Part shown: positions 21,381 to 26,931 of the stretch, one piece after another | Numbering within the stretch: position 1 is the stretch's first letter | How the letters are laid out: each line of letters opens with the position of its first letter | From: Terrimonas sp964445775 | GTDB lineage: Bacteria; Bacteroidota; Bacteroidia; Chitinophagales; Chitinophagaceae | Direction: 5' to 3' | Length of the DNA: 26,931 nt | NCBI GenBank assembly: GCA_964445775.1 | Contig: CAYUMH010000058.1 | Coordinates: forward strand, 1-26,931 | Notes under the pieces: model-generated | Database searches by the model: none | What the model saw: the letters and a program-made list of their open reading frames with translations, nothing else | Told to the model about the DNA's origin: nothing | Program-made: the position numbers and the translations under genes

Positions 21381-22703
21381 ATGCAAATTGTGCAACAAAT
21401 TTTATTTATTCTTTTAGCAGGTGGTGCCGGATTATTCTTTTTTACCCGTGCTAAAAAAATATACCGGAACATTTTTTTGGGTGCTAAAGAAACCATTAAC
21501 GACAACAAAGCGCAACGCTGGCGCAATGTATTGCTGCTGGCCTTTGGTCAGAAGAAAATGTTCCGCAACCCCCTGATCGGGGTATTACACTTTTTTGTAT
21601 ATGCCGGCTTTATCATTATTAATATTGAAATGCTGGAGATTGTTCTTGATGGCATTTTAGGCACCCACCGCCTGTTTGCCCCCTACCTGGGCGGTTTATA
21701 TAATTTTCTCATCAATTCTTTTGAAATACTGGCCGTGCTGGTTATTGTGCCCTGTGCCATCTTCCTGGTACGCCGTAATATTATTAAGCTGAAACGCTTT
21801 GTGAGCAAGGATCTTGACGGTTGGCCCCGCAGCGATGCCAACTATATCCTGGTTACCGAAATTACCCTGATGTTGTTATTCCTGTTCCTGAACGCATCGG
21901 ATACCTTATTACAGGCCCGTGGTGTGGAACACTATGCGGCCCACCCTACCGGTAATTTTATTGTTTCGCAATATTTGCAGCCTTTGCTTACCGGCTTAAG
22001 TGATAGCGCCCTGGTGGCCGTTGAACGTGGCAGCTGGTGGTTACATATCATAGGGGTGCTGGCTTTCCTGAACTACCTGCCCTTTTCCAAACACCTGCAT
22101 ATATTACTGGCCTTTCCCAATGCCTGGTATGCGCGCCTGCAGCCATTGGGTAAAATGGACAATATGCCGGCTATACAGAATGAAGTATTGTATGCCATGC
22201 AACCCGAGCTGGCCCCTACCGATGCGGATGCCAATGCTGCGGTAGTGAAGTTTGGCGCCAAAGATGTATTTGACCTGAGCTGGAAAAGCCTGCTGGACGC
22301 TTATAGCTGTACAGAATGTGGCCGCTGTTCGGCCGCCTGCCCCGCCAACCAGACCGGTAAATTGTTATCGCCCCGTAAAATAATGATGGATACCCGTGAC
22401 CGGCTGGAGGAAGTGGGTAAGAATATAGATAAGAACGGCGAATTCCAGGATGATGGCAAGAACCTGTTCAGTTATATATCCATAGAAGAATTAAGGGCCT
22501 GCACCACCTGCAATGCCTGTGTACAGGAATGCCCGGTATCTATTTCACCGCTGGATATTATTTACGAAATGCGCCGCAGCCTGATCATGGAGGATAGTAA
22601 TGCGCCCCAGGAATGGAATGCTATGTTCAGCAACGTGGAGAATAACTTTGCCCCCTGGAAATTCAGCCCCGATGAAAGAGATAAATGGGTAATGGAGAAC
22701 TAA
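21381..22703 (+). CDS. Membrane-bound (Fe-S)-binding protein, HdrC/NarI-like fusion
   Basis: The protein is 440 aa. Residues ~1-245 hold about five transmembrane helices with His residues placed as in NarI-type cytochrome b subunits (His70, His222, His238, His240), so heme binding is plausible. Residues ~300-390 form a dicluster ferredoxin domain: Cys310/313/316/320 (CTECGRCSAACP) and Cys374/377/380/384 (CTTCNACVQECP), for two [4Fe-4S] clusters. It is expected to move electrons between the quinone pool and a soluble partner. In many Bacteroidota this gene is followed by a CCG-domain heterodisulfide-reductase-like partner, which is not present here; an unrelated secreted protein comes next. 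The C-terminal ~50 residues are hydrophilic. Confidence 0.9.
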   Translation: MQIVQQILFILLAGGAGLFFFTRAKKIYRNIFLGAKETINDNKAQRWRNVLLLAFGQKKMFRNPLIGVLHFFVYAGFIIINIEMLEIVLDGILGTHRLFAPYLGGLYNFLINSFEILAVLVIVPCAIFLVRRNIIKLKRFVSKDLDGWPRSDANYILVTEITLMLLFLFLNASDTLLQARGVEHYAAHPTGNFIVSQYLQPLLTGLSDSALVAVERGSWWLHIIGVLAFLNYLPFSKHLHILLAFPNAWYARLQPLGKMDNMPAIQNEVLYAMQPELAPTDADANAAVVKFGAKDVFDLSWKSLLDAYSCTECGRCSAACPANQTGKLLSPRKIMMDTRDRLEEVGKNIDKNGEFQDDGKNLFSYISIEELRACTTCNACVQECPVSISPLDIIYEMRRSLIMEDSNAPQEWNAMFSNVENNFAPWKFSPDERDKWVMEN

Positions 22704-22716
22704 ATACGCTGCGTTG

Positions 22717-22754
22717 ATCCTGTCCGTCTTTCCGGCAAAGCCGGACACCAGGAT
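22717..22754. terminator. Structured hairpin after the Fe-S protein gene
   Basis: The outer arms ATCCTG (22717-22722) and CAGGAT (22749-22754) enclose an inner TCCGGC-AAA-GCCGGA stem (22731-22745). There is no clear T-run after it, so termination is only likely. An AT-rich, repetitive spacer follows to ~22800. Confidence 0.5.
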
Positions 22755-22895
22755 AATCAGCCTATTATTAATTGTTAATTACTAATTATTCATTATACTA
22801 ATCCCCCGGACAAAACGTTTACCAATAAACCACCAGCTACTTATTAACTAACCTGAACTATTGCAATCAAGCATGGTTTTTGATTATAGGAGCCC

Positions 22896-23843
22896 ATGAT
22901 TAAAAAAATTGTCCCGCTTTTTTCTTTGTTGTTTATTGCAGGCTTTGTACACGCACAATCGGTATTTGGTTACTGGTATGGTATAGCTAACGTAAAATCA
23001 AACGGATCGGCCAGTAATTATATGATGGAGCTGATCATGCAGCCGGAGAAGGGTTATGTGAAAGGTGTATTGAATTATTACTTTAAAAATACTTTCCGCA
23101 GTTTACAGGTAAAGGGTAATTATGATGCCAACACCCGGCAATTGAACCTGTACAATATTCCCGTTACTTATTTTGGTTCCAATATAGCCATGGAAATTGA
23201 CTGTATGATGAACCTGCGGGCAACCTTAAGGGTATCGAGAGCAGGTTCTAACCTTGCCGGCTCCTTTGTCAGCCTGCCCGAGTTTAAATATACCTGTAAA
23301 GAGATCATGTTCAATTTTGACCTGAATACCGATGCCAGCCAGAAAGATTCGGTATTGCGTGCCATACGTGAATACAAGGAAACCCACCAGGTATGGCAAC
23401 CCAATGAAGATGATACCACCGCCAAACCCGCTGCAACCATTGTACAGCGTAAAGTGATCAACTATGTGGTGGAAAATGATTTTAAACAAAGAGCCATTGA
23501 TATCACCGATGAGATCACGGTAGAAAGCGATTCCATTGCCGTTGATTTTTATGATAATGGTGAGGTAGACGGCGACTCCATATCGGTTTTCTTTAATAAA
23601 AAACTACTTGCTTTCTCGCAAAAACTCACCACCCAGGCCCTGCACTTTAACCTGGTATTGGACAGCCTGCTGGAAGTAAACGAATTAAGCATGTTTGCCG
23701 ATAACCTGGGAAGTATTCCGCCCAACACCGCCCTGATGATCATCAGAGACGGAGAGAAACGTCACCAGGTAAGGCTTACCAGTGACCTGACAAAAAGCGG
23801 CACTATACGGATCAGGAAAAAACCTAAAGCAAAAACAGAATAA
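22896..23843 (+). CDS. Secreted protein of a Bacteroidota-specific family
   Basis: The protein is 315 aa with signal peptide MIKKIVPLFSLLFIAGFVHA cut after AQ. Residues ~22-140 form a beta-rich domain (GYWYGIANVKSNGSASNYMM, VKGVLNYYF, LYNIPVTYF). The C-terminal ~100 residues carry a pattern I associate with many secreted Bacteroidota proteins: VDFYDNGEVDGDSISVFFNK, then ADNLGSIPPNTALMIIRDGE, then SDLTKSGTIRI. No catalytic motif is visible and the function is unknown; an exported structural or binding role is the modest reading. Unusually for this window, AGGAG sits 3 bases before the ATG, a possible Shine-Dalgarno sequence. A good bidirectional terminator follows. Confidence 0.8.
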   Translation: MIKKIVPLFSLLFIAGFVHAQSVFGYWYGIANVKSNGSASNYMMELIMQPEKGYVKGVLNYYFKNTFRSLQVKGNYDANTRQLNLYNIPVTYFGSNIAMEIDCMMNLRATLRVSRAGSNLAGSFVSLPEFKYTCKEIMFNFDLNTDASQKDSVLRAIREYKETHQVWQPNEDDTTAKPAATIVQRKVINYVVENDFKQRAIDITDEITVESDSIAVDFYDNGEVDGDSISVFFNKKLLAFSQKLTTQALHFNLVLDSLLEVNELSMFADNLGSIPPNTALMIIRDGEKRHQVRLTSDLTKSGTIRIRKKPKAKTE

Positions 23844-23858
23844 AATAATAGTATACAT

Positions 23859-23890
23859 AAAAAACGGTTGATCATGTCAACCGTTTTTTT
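23859..23890. terminator. Bidirectional rho-independent terminator
   Basis: ACGGTTGA (23864-23871) pairs with TCAACCGT (23877-23884), preceded by a run of A and followed by a run of T. It therefore works in both directions and serves the secreted-protein gene and the convergent pcm gene. Confidence 0.9.
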
Positions 23891-23913
23891 ATACCCGTTT
23901 ATGATTGTTTGTT

Positions 23914-24570
23914 TTATTGACGTTTCCCTTCCAGCATGGGTACAAAGGAAAAATCAGAGAATCGTTCTTCTGACAGACTGCCGTCGGCTTGTTTGGTGAT
24001 ACGCCGCATCTGCTGTACATCGCCTACGCCTAAAGGTATCACCATCATACCACCGGGTTTTAATTGCTCTATCAGTTTAGGCGGAACAATGGGTGCTGCC
24101 GCCGTAATGATCACGCGGTCAAAAGGACCATAGGTAGGTAACCCCAGGAACCCATCCCCGTAAAAGAATTTGATATTGATATATTTTTTTAAGAGGGTGA
24201 AGAGTTTATTGGACTCAAATAGTTTTTTCTGCCTTTCAATGGTAAATACTTTTACACCCATCTCGGCCAGTACCACGGCCTGGTAAGCACTGCCCGTACC
24301 AATTTCCAATACTTTCATATTGGGCTGTAATTGTAATAACTGGGTTTGGTAAGCTACTGTAAAAGGCTGCGAAATGGTCTGCCCCTCACCTATCGGGAAA
24401 GCCCGGTCCTCGTAAGCCACATCATCAAAAGCGGAGTCAAGAAAAAAATGGCGGGGAACATTGCCAATTACCGATAACACCTGCTCATCGGTAATACCTT
24501 TGGCACTGATCACATCAACTAATTTACGCCGTAATCCTTTATGTCTGTATTCGTCAACTGTAGGTCTCAT
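23914..24570 (-). CDS. pcm: Protein-L-isoaspartate O-methyltransferase
   Basis: The protein is 218 aa, the usual size. It transfers a methyl group from S-adenosylmethionine to isoaspartyl residues, starting repair of age-damaged proteins. Motifs: PIGEGQTISQPFTVAYQTQL (59-78, substrate-side Thr/Ser region), VLEIGTGSAYQ (87-97, AdoMet motif I, with Ala where GTGSGYQ has Gly), VFTIERQKKLFE (acidic ribose-binding end of motif II), YGDGFLGLP and FDRVIITAAAP (motif III-like). On the minus strand TAACTTTG (24581-24588) is a good -7 promoter box 10 bases before the start, implying a very short leader. It is monocistronic and convergent with the secreted-protein gene. Confidence 0.94.
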   Translation of the reverse strand: MRPTVDEYRHKGLRRKLVDVISAKGITDEQVLSVIGNVPRHFFLDSAFDDVAYEDRAFPIGEGQTISQPFTVAYQTQLLQLQPNMKVLEIGTGSAYQAVVLAEMGVKVFTIERQKKLFESNKLFTLLKKYINIKFFYGDGFLGLPTYGPFDRVIITAAAPIVPPKLIEQLKPGGMMVIPLGVGDVQQMRRITKQADGSLSEERFSDFSFVPMLEGKRQ

Positions 24571-24580
24571 AAGAAGAGTA

Positions 24581-24588
24581 CAAAGTTA
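24581..24588 (-). promoter_or_regulatory. Candidate -7 promoter element (TAACTTTG) of pcm
   Basis: On the minus strand TAACTTTG fits TAnnTTTG, and a TTG lies 23 bases further upstream (24612-24614), slightly longer than the usual spacing. The box is only 10 bases from the pcm start codon. Confidence 0.45.
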
Positions 24589-24668
24589 CGACAGATAATC
24601 AGGGAAATAAACAAAAAGCAAGCTTATTTATAAACACCTAAAAAATTATATATCAAATCCTTATAATG

Positions 24669-24699
24669 AAAAGGCCGGACATATTGCCCGGCCTTTTTT
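24669..24699 (-). terminator. Rho-independent terminator of the secreted nuclease gene
   Basis: AAAAGGCCGG (24669-24678) pairs with CCGGCCTTTT (24688-24697). A-rich and T-rich edges make it usable on both strands. It lies just past the stop codon of the minus-strand gene at 24716. Confidence 0.85.
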
Positions 24700-24715
24700 A
24701 GCTGTTGTAAGGCTG

Positions 24716-26931
24716 TTATTCTTTTACAAAAGAAGCAGTGAAGGTTTTTTCCTTACTTCTAAGCTGGATAAAGTATAAACCATTGGTCAGTTTATTGATC
24801 TGGCCGTTCAGCTGGCTGTTTAACTGTACCGCCGCGCCGGTATTTTGAAGCTGTAATTTACCATCTACGCTATACACTTTCAGGTCGTATACAGTTTCGT
24901 TATTGTCCAGTTGCAGGCGAATGGTATTACGAACCGGGTTAGGCGAGATAACAATTTTGCTGACAGCCGCCGATTCATATTTTACCGTTACCACTTTACT
25001 GTAACTGAATTTACCGTCAATATCCACTTGTTTGATACGGTAGTAATTGGTACCGGCTAAAGGAGCTTCATCGTTGAACCAGTATTGGTGCGCTACAGTT
25101 GTAGTACCGTTACCTGCTACTTTACCAATGCCTGTAAAATTATCAGCACCGTTAGCGCTGCGCTCCACAATAAAGTAGGCATTATCAGTTTCCGAAGCCG
25201 TGATCCACTCTACAGCTACCAGTTTTTGTTTTTGCACCGCCTGTACATGGGTAAAGGTTACCGGTAGTACTTTTAATACATCAAAACGGGCAAATACAGG
25301 TAAGTGGTCAGATGCGGTAGTGGCATTATAAGGCGCTACATAGGATCTGGGGTCTTCAATATCGGCAGAAGTAGCAATATATCTTGGCATCAGCTCATTT
25401 GATACGATCATGTGATCGATCATGCCACCGCTGCTCGGGAAGCTGGTCCTGCCGGCCTGGTCCAATGCCAGTGTTAACGGGCTATACTGTGCAGGATCGG
25501 CCAGGAACGGTGTGTAGGAAGAAGGTTGGCCGGTTGCGATAGATCCGTTCAGCCTGTCATTATAGTCACCTAATATCATTACCTCATCATTAGGATACTG
25601 CGCATCCAGTGAATCTTTCAGTACACGGATATCATATACCCTGCGGTTATAATCGGCAATGGCACTTCCTGATTTGGCATGTAATACCACTAATCTTATT
25701 TTCTTGTTTGCACCATTGATATTGGTGTTGAAAGTGGCAATATACGGCAACCTGCCCGAGCTCCAGAAACTGGAAGCCGTACCGGTAGGATAACCGGTGA
25801 TCGGGTGACCGGGAACACCTGTTCTCGCATCATTATAGATCTGCTCAAACATTACCCTTGGAGGTTCTGTTGTTGACAGGGTCATGGTATTGGTATTATA
25901 AATAAAACCAATTTTCTGTGGCGGGAAGGTTGGGTCCGGCGGGTTAAATGAATGAGACCGAAGCGGTGATGTTACCGATGCATAACCCGGCAGGTTACTC
26001 ATTAAGGTGGTTAATGCCGCGTCGTTGGACATTTCCTGGAAGCCGATCACATCTACATCCAGGCGATTTAATACCGTAGTAATATTATTTACCTGCGTTG
26101 TTACTTCTGCAGGAGTAGCATTGTTATTGGAATTAGAACCAAAGAAGCTCAGGTTATAAGTTGCAATATCCAGGGTTTCTGCTTTGGGGTAAGAAGAGCC
26201 TGTAACGCTTACAACAGGTTTGTTTAAGCCTGTAGCCGTAACTGTTACATTGCCTTCAATTTTCAGTGATTTTGTACCCGGTGCAAAACGTACATAGAAG
26301 CTGGTGCCGCTTGCAGCCACCGCCTGTGTAATAACTACCGAAGGAGTGAAAGTGGTATTGTTCAGCGATACCTCGTAACCGGCAGGTGCAGTAACGGTAT
26401 AATCGCTGCTGCCACCTACTGCTTGCAGGCTTACGGCCTGGCCAACAGACTGGTTACCTACCGATACTTCGCCAAAGCTCAGCACGCTGGGGCTTACACT
26501 TAACAGGCTTGACTGGTCAGTAATCGCAATATCATCTACCGACCAACGGGCAGCGCCCAGGGCCGATGAAGAAGTATACACAAATGCGATACGCACATTG
26601 CCTGCAGCTTTATAAGCCGAAAGGTCTATATTATCAGACAAGGCCCATGCTGTTGTAGCCGCACCCGGAGGTGTAGGGAAATTGGCATTGGTGATCTCGG
26701 TCCAGTTAGCAACATTGGGAACACTTACACCATCGTAAGTAGTAGAAACATATAATTTTAATAAAGGACCGGAGAACTCACCACGGCTGTAGAAACTTAA
26801 TACCGGCATATTCACAATACCCGAAAGGTTCAGTACTGGTGATATCAGCCAGGCCTCATTGGTTTGGGCAGCGCCGCCGCTGAAACCATTTACATCTACA
26901 CCAGTGCTGCTGTTACGGCCATACTGGCTGC
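24716..26931 (-). CDS. Secreted endonuclease/exonuclease/phosphatase protein with T9SS sorting domain (5' end outside window)
   Basis: The frame is open from the right edge to TAA at 24716, giving 737 visible residues; no true start is in the window (a GTG at 26815 is internal). Visible residues ~1-140 resemble a choice-of-anchor J/cleaved-adhesin beta-sandwich (AWLISPVLNLSG, WSVDDIAITD). Residues ~145-245 form an Ig-like domain (VSPSVLSFGEVSVGNQSVGQ). Residues ~250-550 form an endonuclease/exonuclease/phosphatase domain with the motifs DIATYNLSFFG, DVIGFQEM, VMILGDYNDRLNGS, GGMIDHMIV and ASDHLPVFARF: the metal-binding Glu, the Asp/Asn pair and the catalytic Asp-His. A fibronectin-like segment follows, then a C-terminal type IX sorting domain (ISPNPVRNTIRLQL, then LYFIQLRSKEKTFTASFVKE). 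It is predicted to be an exported or surface-attached nuclease or phosphoesterase. Confidence 0.9.
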   Translation of the reverse strand, partial: SQYGRNSSTGVDVNGFSGGAAQTNEAWLISPVLNLSGIVNMPVLSFYSRGEFSGPLLKLYVSTTYDGVSVPNVANWTEITNANFPTPPGAATTAWALSDNIDLSAYKAAGNVRIAFVYTSSSALGAARWSVDDIAITDQSSLLSVSPSVLSFGEVSVGNQSVGQAVSLQAVGGSSDYTVTAPAGYEVSLNNTTFTPSVVITQAVAASGTSFYVRFAPGTKSLKIEGNVTVTATGLNKPVVSVTGSSYPKAETLDIATYNLSFFGSNSNNNATPAEVTTQVNNITTVLNRLDVDVIGFQEMSNDAALTTLMSNLPGYASVTSPLRSHSFNPPDPTFPPQKIGFIYNTNTMTLSTTEPPRVMFEQIYNDARTGVPGHPITGYPTGTASSFWSSGRLPYIATFNTNINGANKKIRLVVLHAKSGSAIADYNRRVYDIRVLKDSLDAQYPNDEVMILGDYNDRLNGSIATGQPSSYTPFLADPAQYSPLTLALDQAGRTSFPSSGGMIDHMIVSNELMPRYIATSADIEDPRSYVAPYNATTASDHLPVFARFDVLKVLPVTFTHVQAVQKQKLVAVEWITASETDNAYFIVERSANGADNFTGIGKVAGNGTTTVAHQYWFNDEAPLAGTNYYRIKQVDIDGKFSYSKVVTVKYESAAVSKIVISPNPVRNTIRLQLDNNETVYDLKVYSVDGKLQLQNTGAAVQLNSQLNGQINKLTNGLYFIQLRSKEKTFTASFVKE

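Noticed and set aside
26813..26815. GTG as the start of the right-hand nuclease gene
   Set aside because: The frame stays open to the window edge, and the 38 residues upstream continue the same beta-sandwich domain, so the true start is outside.

Overview
The window looks like a chromosomal segment of a Bacteroidota bacterium, most likely family Chitinophagaceae. The evidence is: a secreted multidomain protein ending in a type IX secretion (Por) sorting domain; lipoproteins with short N-terminal lipoboxes (LGSC, LLFSC, LLYSC); almost no Shine-Dalgarno sequences; Bacteroidota-type promoter elements (TTG-N19-TAnnTTTG) that fit exactly at two sites; and protein families typical of that phylum. 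No rRNA, tRNA, CRISPR array, transposase or phage gene was seen.

Layout, left to right. (1) 1-1449, minus strand: a TraB/GumN-family secreted protein cut by the window edge and a small unknown gene, separated by copy A of a ~130 bp intergenic repeat. (2) 1630-7013, plus strand: a CLC chloride channel/transporter with CBS domains, a Crp/Fnr regulator, a YiaA-like membrane protein behind a Crp/Fnr-like palindrome, a PQQ-type sugar dehydrogenase lipoprotein, and a membrane-anchored alpha/beta hydrolase whose start codon lies in a 15 bp hairpin stem. (3) 7029-11075, minus strand: a lipoprotein, a PadR regulator coupled to a membrane protein with a four-site operator array upstream, repeat copy B, a halogenase-like flavoprotein and a second Crp/Fnr regulator. 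(4) 11217-16964, plus strand: isocitrate dehydrogenase, then deoC, an active aldehyde dehydrogenase and a half-length aldehyde dehydrogenase-like pseudoenzyme. Both junctions of this deoC/ALDH cluster are interrupted by a four-helix-bundle (S23/IVP-type) gene flanked by inverted, low-complexity repeats. (5) 17097-20139: a SPOR-domain protein, a lipoprotein with calcium-loop-like motifs, and a von Willebrand A protein on the minus strand. (6) 20285-24570: an SRPBCC protein, a PyrR-like phosphoribosyltransferase, a membrane 2x[4Fe-4S] protein, a secreted Bacteroidota-specific protein and protein-L-isoaspartate methyltransferase. (7) 24716-26931, minus strand: a large secreted endonuclease/exonuclease/phosphatase protein, cut by the right edge.

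Functional links. DeoC releases acetaldehyde and glyceraldehyde 3-phosphate from deoxyribose 5-phosphate, and the adjoining aldehyde dehydrogenase could oxidise the acetaldehyde. Each Crp/Fnr gene has a TTGAY-N4-RTCAA palindrome beside it, and the PadR gene has a symmetric array of ATACAT/ATGTAT sites over its promoter, so three local regulatory circuits can be read from the DNA. The most unusual parts are the four-helix-bundle cassettes, the aldehyde dehydrogenase pseudoenzyme, the start-codon hairpin and the two-copy intergenic repeat.
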